Positions 1 to 12,424 of a stretch of 64,000 bases of DNA are shown one piece after another; position 1 is the first letter of the stretch, and every line of letters begins with the position of its first letter. Under the pieces are notes generated by a model, which worked only from the letters and a program-made list of their open reading frames with translations, was not told where the DNA came from and searched no databases. Position numbers and translations under genes: made by a program. Origin of the DNA: Tethya wilhelma (lineage: Eukaryota; Porifera; Demospongiae; Tethyida; Tethyidae); NCBI GenBank assembly GCA_964030475.1, contig CAXIPT010000002.1, positions 11,240,359-11,304,358 of the forward strand. The letters run 5' to 3'.

Positions 1-183
1 GAGCGCTTAGCACTAAAAGGCTTCTCAAGCTACTATTAGCTCTTTCTCTTTCTAATGAGCCCAAAAACGTTAAACATGGCTGCTTCCATTCAACATGAAT
101 TCTAGAAAACGCACACCACAATGGGCGTGGCCTCAAAGCTACTAAAGCGCTCCAGAGAGGTACAACTGAAAACCTAGAACAAA

Positions 184-479
184 GGGTGGGCACGACCATA
201 CCCGCTGTACTAACACCCGCAACTTGGATCAAAATTTGATCCGTCCAATTTTTAGGCCTTGACTCTTGATTTCACCACTTTGGAAGGCTTTGATATCGTG
301 ATAAATTTGAACTTGACCCACTAAAACATGCTATTTGCAGCTAATGACCTTTGACTGTTGATCGAAAGCGAGCAATTGAGCTTTCTTGACCCTTGATGGG
401 GCCAATTTTTGTTGCTTTGACCCTTTGATCGCATCTTGATCCCGGTCGCGGGTGTTAGTACGGGCAGGTGTGACCACCC
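184..479. repeat. Short inverted-repeat element (MITE-like)
   Basis: The left arm at about 184-220 (GGGTGGGCACGACC..., ending ACTAACACCCGC) is matched in inverted orientation by about 448-479 (GCGGGTGTTAGTACGGGC..., ending GACCACCC). The roughly 230-bp interior is noncoding. This layout fits a non-autonomous DNA transposon. I cannot assign a family or see clear target-site duplications. Confidence 0.5.
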
Positions 480-1621
480 CTGCTAGAATCTCAGCAACTA
501 GCTACAGTGTTTTAGACAGCAAAAAATATATTTCTACAAGATCATTCAGATTTATGAATGTAAGTATCATTAATTTTGTCGCTAGAGCTGCCTTTCTTGA
601 GATTTTGATGGAACAAACAGACACAAGGGGTATAGTCACTCCCACTTACTACGGTCTGGGCACCAGACCCTTTCTTGCTAGGTTTTAGGGGGTGCAGAGG
701 AATAGGAAAGGAAGGATCCGTGCTCCGTTTGCAACCGGCAAGATGGAATCAAGAAATTAAAGCAAATTTTCAACAAGAATCAAGTGATCAAGCTTCAGTG
801 CTTTGTAGTCGAAACTCAATCAGGTCAAGAATTCTGTGACTATTATGACGTACTAGCTAGATTGTGCAATTAGCTGGTTAGAGCGAGCTTTGCTCATAAA
901 AATGAGAGAGAGTTCGATTTGCCAGTCTAGATAGACTTGAACAGCTAAGCCAACTAACCATGCAAGCATTATAGCTGACAGTCGAAACGCACACAACCGC
1001 AAATAAGCAAAAAAATTATTTTACTGAGGAGTGGACGTGGCTGTCCATATCTCAATAATGGCGGCTCTGTGAAAGCTGAGTGTTCAAGGCAGTCTAGACT
1101 TATTTCCATTGTTATAGAAAATCGCTTCATATAATAATAAGAAGTCTGATGTTTATTTGATGTCAACATGTGAAAATTCAAGTTGTGTGATTCATGCTAG
1201 CTGAAAAAACAGTGGTTCTGTTTACGTAAAATGGCAACTAATGAGTTAGCAACTAAATTGGCTCCCATTTACACAGTAGGCAATGGACACACCTGTTGAC
1301 TGGATTTTTATGTTCTACATGCAGCTATATATCACTGAATAAAGCTACTCTATGAGTTTTGACCCATTTCTACTTGCCAAATGGAAATGTTCCACATGAG
1401 AAAGACAGGTGAGTGCATAGCCAGTTGTGATTAGTATTTTCTTATACTGCTTATTTTTTACAAAATTTTTACCATTAATATTATTTTATTAAACAACAAA
1501 ACCAATTTAGCTAAAAATGTAATACAAACTATATAGCTATAATAATATTATAGGAATGGCCCAATTGTAAAAATGTAAGCAAACAAGACAGCATGGTGGT
1601 CAGATTCATTCACTGATAGGC

Positions 1622-1780
1622 TGTGCACAATTTCATTGAGCTAGGAATATGGACATATATGTGACACAGAGAAATGAACTCCTTGCTGAGTGTGCTCAAT
1701 GTCATTGAGCCAGGAATATAAACGTATATATGTGACACAGAGAAATGAACTCCTTGCTCAATATCTGACAACCATTCCTA
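1622..1780. repeat. Tandem pair of about 77-bp repeats
   Basis: Two adjacent copies share CATTGAGC-AGGAATAT followed by a conserved block ending GAAATGAACTCCTTGCT. The first covers about 1622-1698 and the second about 1699-1780. They differ at a few positions, so the duplication is not brand new. No coding role is evident. Confidence 0.6.
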
Positions 1781-1910
1781 TCTTATTCGCTCATTTTTTT
1801 TACGATTTGGCCATTCCTATGTTTGCATTACAGTAATAGTTTTTGCACTTGTATTAATAGCATTGTATCTAAATGCTCATACAGATGTATATATATAGCT
1901 AGCAATATAC

Positions 1911-4900
1911 CTGTTGCATGACCAGTACCATTTCCAGTGTCACTAGAACTGACGACAATCGTACTTATTGATCCAATATCTCCTCCAACTCTTGTGATTA
2001 AAAATTCAAATGTTCCATTGTTCTCCCAAATGGTATAATCAGGTATTTCAATCACTGGCACTAGATAAAGTCATGAAATATAATTATGTCACAGTACATA
2101 ATCAATGTCACCATATGCATGGTGCACGTGCACAACCCTCAGCGTATACACTACAATGTCATGTAAAGCACACTTGATCAAGCATGACTTAAGTGTATCC
2201 AAGCATTAATCATTTTATTATTACTGCAGCTGTATATGATATCGAGGCATGCAGGCAATTGAGGAATGGGCAATTTTTTTCACTATAAATAGTAAAGAGC
2301 CGTTATTAATAACTTGCTCAGAAGCTCCCTTTGCCTGGATATATCTTTCTCTGAAATTTATAAGCTTCAACATCATGCCAGTTATCCATTTATTTCCAAA
2401 TTGTACTAATAATTATTATAGTCTTTTTAAGTCCAATTTGGACAAATGGATAACTAGCATGATATTGGTCATTGCATCATTAAACTGCATACATAAGCTA
2501 TAATAGTAAGTTAATATTCTACCTGTCAATCCCTTCAAAATTCACTTGTATCTTCAGTAGCTAGCAGAATCAGGTAAAATGGGAAAATTGCTGGCCAATT
2601 ATTGATTACTTGCATGATCTAGATTATTATGACGGCTTGGTCTGAGGCAGTGCTACACAGAATCAGGACTTCTTTGGGAATACCAGTTGTAGGAAAATTG
2701 AACTTTTTGATTTACAGATTTGGTAGCTCAAACACTAGTTTCGGGGTGTTTTTTAGTTGCCGTCTGAAAATTGATGTTTTCGGCTGATTATATAGATTAA
2801 ATTGGGCCACCACTTAATGGCATTGGGAAGCCAGGTTAGTGGGTGGAGCTTAAAGTCGCCACAACCAAAAGTAATTTTTCATGGGCTATCTTTTGGTACC
2901 AAACTTGAGGTAGTAGCACCCATAGGCAAGTCAGAAATCATGTCGGAAATTGATGGTGGCTGATAATCAGTGGCTTACTCTATGTCTCTAGCATGTTAAT
3001 TTACCAATTTCATATACAAGGCCTAACTCATGCATAGAAACTTGACTTAGCACTCATAAGGAGCGCTAGGAGCCCCACAATAGTCCCATTATTTTGTTAC
3101 TCTAATGTACGTAGCTATGTACTTACATATAGGCCCTGCTAGCTGGCATGCTATAATTTCTAGCTGACCACAATAAATGCCAATTAAGTTAACAATCTTA
3201 CCTGCTTCTATCTCCAGTTCAAATCCTGAAGGATACTCAAACAAAATCTCTATACTCATTCCATAGATGAATGGAAAGAAGGCAGCTTGTGTTTGATTGT
3301 AAATGACAGTATGATCACCTGGAGGGAGGACTGAGTATGCACCATAGCCACAGATAGTTGAGTCAGAGCAGAAAATTAGAGAATAGTTTCTCTGAGGAAT
3401 AAACTCATTTCCATCTACAAGCAGCTTTCTTCCATCCATATCTGGATCTGTAAAGAACTGACTTGCAATTGTGAAACTCATATACGTTGTAAAGTTAGTG
3501 ACGACTTGCTTGGCAGTAGTTAGAGTAAAGTCATTGAGATACTGTGTCACAGGTGGGATGTAGAGCATTGCAGGATCACCAATATTACCTATTCTATCAA
3601 CAGAATGACCCTTTGCATACTGCATCACTGTAGCAGGAAGTGAGGTTTCAATGGAGCAAAATTCACGTTGATAACTTGCTGTCTCTCCATCTCTTCTACT
3701 AACTGTGTCAAATTCAACATATTCTCCTCGATCGATACTTCGGGTTATTCTTCTACTTATAGTTCCACTTACTTCAAATGCACAAGTAAAAGTGACTTCA
3801 TTGCAACTGGTACTCACTGACCCTATTCTGTACCGTTCACCCGACTCTCTGAATTGTAGTGGTGCAGTCAGAAATAGTGTACCATATGTAATATGTGGAG
3901 GGACTTGTTCCACTAAAACATCACAAGCAGTCTCACTATCGGGAACCTGTCCACATTCGTGACCAACCATTACAGTTATAGGCTTGTTTGATTCAAGTAT
4001 AGTTCCTGTCAAATCACCTGGAGCTTGAAACATAGCAGTTTCACAAGCATTTAGAACAACTATGCCCATGCCACCTGAACTAAGAGTTCTAGTTGAACGA
4101 TCCTGTGTAATATCTGACCGAAGTGTGAGTCTCTGAGTTGGAGTGATGGTCACTTCAGTGCCATCTTCACAAGGTACAATCATAAATCGACTCCTGTCCA
4201 CTGTTGGTGATTCAGTTGAGAAGATATAGTACTGGTAGGCAGATCGGGTTGGGGCAATCTGTGGATAATTGACACATGGTAGAGCCAGGAATGCATCTGA
4301 TGACACACGATCATCATTCAGACCGTATACAGAAATTCTTTTGCCATCTTCAGCTTTAACACGTATACATCTGTTTCTCTGTGTCTCTTGCGATACTCTG
4401 ATGTCACTTCTTCCTACATCTGTTGGAAAACGAACTGTTGTCATCTGGCCAGCTATTGCCGTTTCATTCCTTAGTTGAAATAGTGATGGTACATTTGGAG
4501 CATCGACTGTAAATGAAACTGGAGCAGATTCATCAGTGGTGACAAACAATGTACTTGTTGGCATAGACTGAATTGTGTTCCCAGTTCCAGTGTCCCAAAA
4601 AGCAAGGACAAACATGTTTCCTTTTGAAGAGGGCGGAGAATGATCTGGAAAGATTATAACGTGACCAATTATATTATATTATTATTATATATACATGCAT
4701 CAATACAGTTATAATCATACGTACGGTAGTAGGAATGGGTCGACTGTCCCATAGACACAATACAAAATGTTTATCACCATAAAAATCTAGCAAGACAAAG
4801 TTAAACCTTCAAACTTGCTCAGAAAGCTCTCTCAGACAGATTAACAAACGCTTGCATGGCCTAAAACTCACAGAAGCTTTCATAAGCACTCGTAGCGAGC

Positions 4901-7900
4901 GCTAGTTAGAAGTTACACCCACGCAATTTTGTTCTCACTTACTTACGTAGCTGCTACTCAAGCTTTTTGTAGGGACTAACCAGTCTCTGATAGTCTCCAC
5001 ACTGTAGTGTTGAAAAAAGTGAATGAACAAGTAGCAAAAATTTCAAAAAAATAAGTAGTGTAGGAATGGGCAGTGCGGTAAAAAGTATTGGAACAAGGAA
5101 TGTCTCAATTTCGGCACATGACTACTTCATTTTTATAACCAACTCTTGGCTGGCAGTCCAGTTTAAGTTATGTCTGTTATAGTTTACTCCACTGCTTAGT
5201 TAACTGATTAGTAGGAATTTAAACCAATGCAACAATAAGCTATGGTATACTATGTACATAATATTTTCATTGCGTTTATGATACTGAGGATCCATATGAG
5301 GGATCAAGCATAAAAATGAAGTAGTCATGTGCCGAAATTGAGATATTCCTTGTTCCAATACGTTTTACCGCACTGCCCATTCCTACACTACTTATTTTTT
5401 TGAAATTTTTGCTACTTGTAATTATAAGATTAGAGAGAACATATGCGGCACATGCAGTGACTCCAGGGACAGTAAGGATGCAGTGCTACCCAAAAGAATA
5501 CAAGATTCCTAATTATTATAAGTATAATTCTTATACTTGCCACAAGAAGAGAAGTATAAGAACAACCCATTCTGACGGTATTAATAATATATAATTACAG
5601 CAGGATCACCCTTCTACCATGCAGTAATGAGCAAGCTGCATGCATGTTTTCCAAAATTAATGGGAAGCCCAATCGCATCTTTATATATGCAGCAATCAAC
5701 ATCCTTTAAGGAAAAAGGTAGTCCATTTTACACTTGCTTGTAGACTTTGCAAAAATATTTGTCACTCAGTGCACCATCTCCTTGGGAGAAGTTATAATTA
5801 CCCCGTGCGCGCTTGCACGCTCAGCCCGGGGGTAAAGTGTTTGGTCTGGGCAGTCGAATGTCCGAGACTTTTTGGCCTGTTTGGGCGTTAGGGGCATCTT
5901 CAGCGTCTCAAAAGGGATTTGGAAGTTAGGTCTGTTAAAAAAAGTAGCCCCTACGAGTTTGGCGATGCAAAAAGACGTCTTAGAAGCTAGAAAAATGCTT
6001 GTTTTCCTTGTTTCAAGATCGCAGAATCAGCGGTTTCGGTTTCTGCGCTCTTTCATGCCACGTGGCCACTTTGGATTACGTAGTATACTTTCATATTGCA
6101 GTATTCGGATTTTGACTCACTGCAAACTACTATACACAAGACTCAGAGGGCTTGAGAGATGCTTCACTTGCAGCGCACGGGGTACGAGCTCTCTGAGCTC
6201 TTGTTATATGTATATATCTCTGAATCTAAGCAGGAAAATGCTGAATGTTTTGCAATCAATGTACTCAAAGGCTTTGGTGAAAGTTATCTGCAATGATGTG
6301 CTCTCAAATCAACACTCGGGGCCTTCAACTGTAACAAAAGGGGTATGACAAGGGTGAAATCTTAAATTGGCCCGTTGCGATTTACGGCTTATTGTTAAGT
6401 GATCTAGAAGACCACCTTGTATAGTTGCTCAAGTTTAATTGAATAGCCTAACTATACCACAAAAATTAAAGGATATATACCCATGCAGTTTGCAGAAGAT
6501 GTGGCTTTGACCGTGCGCATACATGCACTCTGCAGCCTGGACAATCAGCCCTCTACTTGTGCTACTAAGTTCAGAAAGGGTTAAAAAAAACCGGACACTG
6601 GACTCAAATTTCTGGACAGCACACAATCAAATAAGCTCGGATAAGCTCTATCCTACATGTGACTATGTGGGACTTCTTATCTGTGCACTATAGATTTGTT
6701 GATAGTTACCCTATCAAATTTCTGGACAGCACACAATCAAATAAGCTCGGATAAGCTCTATCCTACATGTGACTATGTGGGACTTCTTATCTGTGCACTA
6801 TAGATTTGTTGATAGTTACCCTCAAAGGACAGGCATTAGCAGGTTCAGCGTGGCCAGTCCAGAAGTAAGTATACTAGCATGCCGTCTGGGAATAAATTAT
6901 CTCCTCTATAATTATAAGTATGGCAAAAAATTAACTATAAATTCCAGTATACCGGTATCACTTCAAAATACTTCTGGTGACATCGATTGCAGCCACTCTA
7001 TTATATTGATCTATTGCGCATGCGCGATGTGTGAACGAAACCTGATGGCAGACTAGACGTGTGTAATTAATGGCCGACGTGCATGGACGTGAATCTCGTT
7101 ATGAGCAAATGAGAGCGGCACATCTTAATCTGAGATCTATGAGACGGACGCTTCCAGTACGAGTGACACCGCCGAGTGTACCTATACTTTGCATGGGCAT
7201 AATGCATTCTAGCACGAAAGCAGTACTATATAATTATAAACCGTTATACATGTGATAAGCCCAAGCATACAGCAGCTGCACATACGGCCCAGTCGTTTCT
7301 GAACATATTACATTGAGAATACATGCATCCACTTATTCAGCTAGTACGATGTCATAATATTAAGAAAATGATTTTAATATCAAATTGTTGCTTTGACTAT
7401 ATTGTCTGAGAAACATTGGAAAACAGCTTCTGTTGGAAATCATCTGTGAATAACTTTTCAGAAATTTGAACTGATATATTATGATATAAGCTGGCTAGGT
7501 CGCAATGTCTGAACAGTCCATATAATATATGTGCATGATGACTTGAAAACTTCCGGGCCAGGTAGAAATTTCTTGCAAGCTCACAGGCTTTGCAAGAAAT
7601 TGCAAAATATTGCCAAACTGCACTTGCAAGAAAGTGCAGGCAAATCTTGCAAGTCTTGTAAGTATGCACGTGCACAAATTTTGCAGGCCTTAAAATGCAA
7701 GAATTGCAAGATTTTTGCAAGATTCTTGCACGCTTTTCTACCTGGGTTGGTTCTGCACAGACAAGTCAGCAGACAAGAGAGAATTGAGCTCGAGGATAGC
7801 TGCAGCAGCATGCAAATTGGAAGTGCATGCATGCATGCATGCATCAAAGTGCTATATTCATTCAGTGCAGCTCCACATACAGCCCATGGCTTACTGAAAA

Positions 7901-8510
7901 CTTCTGTCCAGGTATATAGTAGTGAGAAAATAATCCAGTTCAATCCTCTTGGAAAACTTCTTACAAATTAAGAGAAGTTCGTTTGCATGTCCACTGTTTG
8001 CATTGCTTGCTATATACATGATGTTCAATTTTCAAGTTTCAGCAACTAACTTCCATGCATACAGTGCATGCATGTAGTGTTGCACCCAAGATTGGTTTGT
8101 AACTGGTCAATACATGTACAGAGTCATGTGTATACAATATACTGTAATTATTATTGGTTGCATGTGCACACCACCATCAACAAACACCAAGAATTCAACT
8201 GGTTTGTTTGTGAGCACATGCATTGCTGGAGTAAACACACTGACTGACTTATACTTGAATATTTAATAATTTATGTATTCGGCTCCCTATCCGACATGCA
8301 TGTATATGAGGAGATTTTACATAGTATTACACAATAATAAAATATAGCATACTTTTCAAATTTTAAATTGTTGTTCAATTAAGGTTAGTGGTGTCTTGTT
8401 GACTCACCGACTAAGTTCCTTGCTGTTGCATCCACACTGCTCCATAAGAAAGCATGTGCAATAACTATAATTGCAAGTAGAAAGTTAAAATGGTGAAAAC
8501 GTTTGCTCAT
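1911..8510 (-). CDS. AF-type gene 1, 5' part (signal peptide, IgGFc-binding-like domain, half Calx-beta)
   Basis: Three exons joined by phase-1 introns: 8408-8510 (ATG, about 34 aa), 3202-4644 (481 aa) and 1911-2060 (50 aa). Exon 1 starts MSKRFHHFNF and runs into a leucine/isoleucine-rich core, a clear secretion signal. The large exon resembles the N-terminal IgGFc-binding domain of FCGBP-like proteins; DAFLALP, DLTGTILESNKPITV, CDVLVEQVPP and GDPAMLYIPPVTQY are conserved among its paralogues here. Exon 3 (PVIEIPDYTI... to GHATG) is the first half of a Calx-beta domain. By analogy with gene D, further Calx-beta, VWD and Wreath exons should follow, but none is visible in 1-1910. The gene is therefore cut off by the window, or decayed. 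The first intron is 3.76 kb and filled with repeats. Confidence 0.72.
3202..4644 (-). CDS. IgGFc-binding-like domain exon of gene 1
   Basis: A single 1,443-nt exon, bounded by a 3' splice site (TTTCCAG) at 4645 and a GTAAG donor at 3201. It is about 80% alike by eye to the exons at 49976-51442 and 60885-62357. Conserved landmarks in order are SKGN, GLNDD-VS-DAFLALPC, SRFMIVPCEDGTEVTI, GHECGQVP, FLTAPLQFRESGERYRIGS and CGYGAYSVLPPGDH. Four cysteines recur in the GHEC/ACDV and CSD/ICGYG motifs. The domain is expected to be extracellular; its ligand in sponges is unknown to me. Confidence 0.75.
4730..5418. mobile_element. Composite MITE, TAGGAATGGG family
   Basis: The inner element, 5029-5418, has long terminal inverted repeats of about 105 bp. 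The left arm contains CAAGTAGCAAAAATTTC and TAGGAATGGGCAGTGCGG, ending CGGCACATGACTACTTC; the right arm is its reverse complement. To its left, 4730-5028 is a second block that begins TAGGAATGGGTCGACTG and matches the arms of larger copies at 10550-11846 and 17441-18966. No transposase is encoded, so the element is non-autonomous. Confidence 0.75.
6604..6823. repeat. 110-bp tandem duplication
   Basis: The block beginning TCAAATTTCTGGACAGCAC at 6604 recurs at 6714 with no visible difference over about 108 bp. Perfect identity suggests a very recent tandem duplication, or a small assembly duplication. It lies in the first intron of AF gene 1. Confidence 0.8.
7550..7755. repeat. CTTGCAAG-rich hairpin element
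   Basis: The ends CCAGGTAGAAA (about 7558) and TTTCTACCTGG (about 7735) are inverted copies. The interior is built from many TTGCAAG / CTTGCAA words that pair with each other, so the whole 190-bp segment could fold back. It probably represents a palindromic non-autonomous element. Confidence 0.5.
8408..8510 (-). CDS. Signal-peptide exon of AF gene 1
   Basis: The ATG at 8510 opens MSKRFHHFNFLLAIIVIAHA..., a positively charged start plus hydrophobic core. It ends TARNLV before a GTGAGT donor, the same place where the other heads end NDPRN-V. The start is supported by conserved position relative to the TATA box and by similarity to the exons at 41857, 52148 and 62430. Confidence 0.8.
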
Positions 8511-8598
8511 CTTGAAACACACGCTGCCAGCTATGACGTAGTCAGCAATCGTGAACTGTATGAAGACAGCTACCTATAAGGGAGCGGAAAAAAAGCGC

Positions 8599-8606
8599 TT
8601 TTATAC
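8599..8606 (-). promoter_or_regulatory. TATA box of AF gene 1
   Basis: On the minus strand the sequence reads GTATAAAAGCGC, about 90 bp upstream of the ATG at 8510. The same GTATAAAAGCGC lies at the same distance upstream of the signal exon at 41953. Adjacent AACGCCCACTCACG is also shared by these two promoters. Confidence 0.65.
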
Positions 8607-10135
8607 TCACGGTACGCGATACGCTTGCCAAGGTAAACGCCCACTCACGAGTGTACGTGCATGCGCTTGCGTAGGTTAATAGGCTCAGAATGGGCATGCG
8701 CTCATTGTAAATACCACGTGGCCGTGGACTGATAGACATCTGACGACATGTCAACAATGCTGCAGCGCCGCGCCATGGCTTGTAGTTTCCAAGAAAACGG
8801 AAGTGACTTCGGAAAGGGGGCTATAATACAGATCCTGCATGGTTCTCTGGAAATCGTTTCCAAGTAAGCTGCACGTAACAATTGATGCTTTTGCAACTTT
8901 GTTATTATTATTATTATATCTTTATAGGAATTCCATGGCATACCAGGTACTAGACAGGATACTGCTTAAATTGCATTCATATGTGCGGACAACTTGGCTG
9001 AGTACACAGTCACATATATATATATATATAAGTAAGTGCACATGGTGCAGAGACATGCAGGCTGTGGTTCCATATGTCATTGAAGAATTAAGTTTGCCCT
9101 GAAAAGGGACATGTCTATAGTAAAACTATTAAGTGGCAAATCTTTGATGGTTGGTAGTGTTAATCGGTGTGAAATTGGGTAGCTACATGTATTGGCTTTG
9201 CCAGTGTATGGAGGGATAGAGAGACTAGATGGTGAACTTCAACTCAGACAGTTGATGCTTGCTAATATCAATTCTATAGAATGCTTTATCAGTTCAAGTA
9301 ATACCTGGTCCAGTACAAGCTCACTCAGGGTTACAATTTTTATCAAATTGTACTTTACTTTCACTGTTGAAGTGCATGACCCATGCACCCACATAATTAT
9401 TCGGGCACATAATCATGGATACATTTTCCTATTGGAGTATATAAGTGGACGCTTTTGTTACAATTTGGCAGAAAGCACAAAGTTTAACATGGAACCTTTT
9501 GCTATAATTTTGAAGCTAATTCAAAACTCCGAATATAGATATCGATTTATACTTAAAAAAAGTTTAAATAAATTGGTTCTCCATATATTTTCCCCATACC
9601 CACAAATATACAAGAAGGTGCAAGGTGGTGAAATGTCCTCACACTTCTTCATATACATAGCTAGACTGCAGCTACAATTATAAACATCATGGCAGGATGT
9701 TATTGGCATGATGTCTATATATAATTGCTGCAGTCTAGCTATGCATATGATCATGCATGCACTAATCAGTCCTATAGCAGCTGGCAAGTCCAGTTATACA
9801 ACCTATATGCAGCCATCCATGGATCCACGGCATGAAGGTTGTCACAGCCTGCTTTGAAGTTGTTCCCTTCAATAGACAATGGCATAATAATAATATAGTT
9901 TGCATGCATACACTTGCAGTAATTATATATAGACATATAATACTATTGCTTAATTCCTTTAGCAGCTGTGCATACATGAGTGACCGTCTCTCATGATTTC
10001 TCAAGAACAGCTGCATGCATGCAGCTATAAGCCTCATTCATTGGAGGGTTTCCTATGTTTATTATCATTATCATGCATGCTTGTGGCTTGAGGTATATAT
10101 GCATCATGATGTCTGTTTCTCAATCAGCTATATAC

Positions 10136-10339
10136 CGTATAGCTCCAAATTTTCGTGGTACAATATTTCGTTCGTCACAGTGAATTTCGTGATTTGACCG
10201 TATATCACGAAAATTTTCTCCACGAATATTTAGAAAACCGTATATCGGCAATATAATTTCAGAGATCGAGATTCACGAAAATTAGCTCAAAACGGACTTT
10301 TCACGAACTTTTTGAACCACGAAAATTTGGAGCTATAAG
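10136..10339. mobile_element. Palindromic MITE (CGAAATT-rich)
   Basis: The terminal sequence TATAGCTCCAAATTTTCGTGG at the left end is inverted at the right end as CCACGAAAATTTGGAGCTATA. Internal CGTG/CACGAAA words also pair with each other. Its 204-bp length and lack of coding capacity fit a MITE. Confidence 0.65.
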
Positions 10340-10549
10340 GTACTAGCTAGATCGACTCATGCACTGCCAGGCAGCTCATGCATGCATGCTATAGCTGGGA
10401 TACTATAGCTGATACAAAAAATTGTGGCATGTCCAGTATATAGTCATTCTTGAGAACATGCATGGCTTGCATAAGCTGTATAGCCTACGGCATGCTGCTA
10501 TGCTGCATGCTGCATGCTATGATGTATATCATACGTACGGTAGTACGTA

Positions 10550-11846
10550 TAGGAATGGGCCGACTGTCCCATAGACACCATACAAAATGTTGGCCACTAT
10601 ATATAAAAAAATCTCAGTAGTCAAACAAAATTAAACCTTCAAAGTTGTTCAGAGGCTCTTACTGACAGATTACCTACTGTATGCAAGGCCTAAAACTCGC
10701 AAAAAGTTTCCTCAGCACTCGTAGAGAGCGCTAGTGGGAAGCCACAACAGTGCCATTTTTGTTCTCCTAACGTATACTTACGTACTTTCTGACTGACTTA
10801 CTTGAAAAGGATTTCCAGCATCCGAACCAGAATGTGTTGAGCCAACTTTGATAGCACAAAGTAAGTTCTTTTCATGGGTACTACATTCCTTGATACTCGT
10901 TTTCATCATAAATAGGCCTAAACAGAAACTAGAANNNNNNNNNNNNNNNNNNNNNNNNNNNNNNNNNNNNNNNNNNNNNNNNNNNNNNNNNNNNNNNNNN
11001 NNNNNNNNNNNNNNNNNNNNNNNNNNNNNNNNNNNNNNNNNNNNNNNNNNNNNNNNNNNNNNNNNNNNNNNNNNNNNNNNNNNNNNNNNNNNNNNNNNNN
11101 NNNNNNNNNNNNNNNNNNNNNNNNNNNNNNNNNNNNNNNNNNNNNNNNNNNNNNNNNNNNNNNNNNNNNNNNNNCTGAGACCGTGCCTTGTTCCAATACT
11201 TTTTACCGCACTGCCCATTCCTACACTACTTATTTTTTTGAAATTTTTACTACTTGTTCATTCACTTTTTTCAACACTACAGTGTGGAAACACTATCAGA
11301 GACTGGTTAGTCCCTACAAAAAGCTTGAGTGGCAGCTACACTTCATTAAGGCTAGTGCGCATGCGCATAATAATGCCACGTGAATAATGACCTTTGAACT
11401 CTACCTACAAAGCCATGATGGCTGCATTGTAGTACATGAATTTATACACTAAGTTTCAAGGCTTTCTAGTTTTTGTTTAGGCCTATTTATGATGAAAATG
11501 AGTATCAAAGAATGTAGTACCCATGAAAAGAACTTACTTTGTGCTGTCAACTGAGTTGGCTCAACACATTCTGGTTCCCGGGAAATCCTTTTCAAGTAAG
11601 TCAGTTAGGAAGTACGTACGTAAGTACGTACGTAAGTTAGGAGAACAAAAATGGCACTATGGTGGCTTCTCACTAGCGCTCTCTACGAGTGCTGAGAAAG
11701 TTTTTGTGAGTTTTAGGCCTTGCATGCAGTTAGTAATCTGTCAGTAAGAGCCTCTGAGCAGCTTTGAAGGTTTAATTTTGTTTGACTAGACTTTTATAGT
11801 GACCAACATTTTGTATTGTGTCTATGGGACAGTCGGCCCATTCCTA
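10550..11846. mobile_element. Large TAGGAATGGG-family element, interrupted by a gap
   Basis: It begins TAGGAATGGGCCGACTGTCCC and ends with the inverted copy GGGACAGTCGGCCCATTCCTA. It contains the second family terminus (ACTGCCCATTCCTACACTACTT) around 11205-11228. A 240-base N run at 10935-11174 hides the centre. The flanks are themselves palindromic GTACGTA/TACGTAC strings. No transposase frame is visible outside the gap. Confidence 0.65.
10935..11174. other. Assembly gap (240 N)
   Basis: A run of 240 unknown bases inside a MITE-family repeat, which probably explains why the assembler failed here. Frames predicted across it are meaningless. Confidence 0.99.
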
Positions 11847-12043
11847 CTATACGTACTACTGTACGTATGGCCATCTAGGTAGAGTTCAAAGGTCATCCAT
11901 CCACGTGGCATTATTATGCGCATGCGCATTAGCCTACTCCAGCATAATGAAATGCATAGTAGCTGCTACTCAAGCTTTTTGCCGTAGGGACTAACCAGTC
12001 TCTGATAATCTCCACACTGTAGTGTTGACAAAAGTGAATGAAC

Positions 12044-12424
12044 AAGTAGTAAAAATTTTTAAAAAATAAGTAGCGTAGGAATGGGCAGTGCGGTAAAAAG
12101 CATTGGAACAAGGCATGTCTCAATTTCGGCACATGACTACTTCATTTTTTATGCCCAACTCTTGGCCGGCAGTCCAGTTTAAGTTGCCTGTCTTATTATG
12201 ATTTACTCCACTGCTTAGCCAACTGAATAAATGCAACAATTAATAAGCTATGGTACTATAGTACAGATCTTTGCATTTATGACTCTGTGATGATCCATAT
12301 TAGGGATAAAGAATAAATCAAAATGAAGTAGTCATGTGCCGAAATTGAGACATGCCTTGTTCCAATGCTTTTTACCGCACTGCCCATTCCTACGCTACTT
12401 ATTTTTTTGAAATTTTTACTACTT
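12044..12424. mobile_element. MITE, TAGGAATGGG family
   Basis: Long inverted termini CAAGTAGTAAAAATTT... / ...AAATTTTTACTACTT enclose a 170-bp unique centre. It is the same family as 5029-5418, 17080-17440 and 17960-18374. The 120 bp to its left match, in inverse orientation, the block found at 11240-11350. Confidence 0.75.

Larger units (their letters stand above)
1..1910. other. No gene seen; left flank or intron of AF gene 1
   Basis: Apart from the inverted-repeat element at 184-479 and a tandem pair of 77-bp units at about 1622-1780, I see no exon here. The second half of the Calx-beta domain that should follow the exon at 1911-2060 is not recognisable. It may lie left of the window or be missing. 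Confidence 0.5.
4645..8407. other. Long first intron of AF gene 1, repeat-filled
   Basis: This 3.76-kb interval lies between the signal exon and the IgGFc exon. It holds a composite MITE at 4730-5418, a 110-bp tandem duplication at 6604-6823 and a CTTGCAAG-rich hairpin element near 7550-7755. The short open frames here have no recognisable protein content. Confidence 0.6.

Noticed and set aside
452..688. 78-codon plus-strand frame near the left edge
   Set aside because: It starts inside the terminal repeat of the 184-479 element and shows no protein-like features.
3705..3962. Plus-strand open frames opposite AF exons, including 61364-61651 and 20380-20769
   Set aside because: They are antisense shadows of conserved minus-strand coding exons; their recurrence in paralogues follows from exon conservation.
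5872..6348. 158-codon plus-strand open frame
   Set aside because: It has no recognisable motif or splice context and lies in the repeat-filled first intron of gene 1.
10778..11387. Open frames crossing the N run
   Set aside because: Unknown bases make the frames meaningless, and the surroundings are a MITE.
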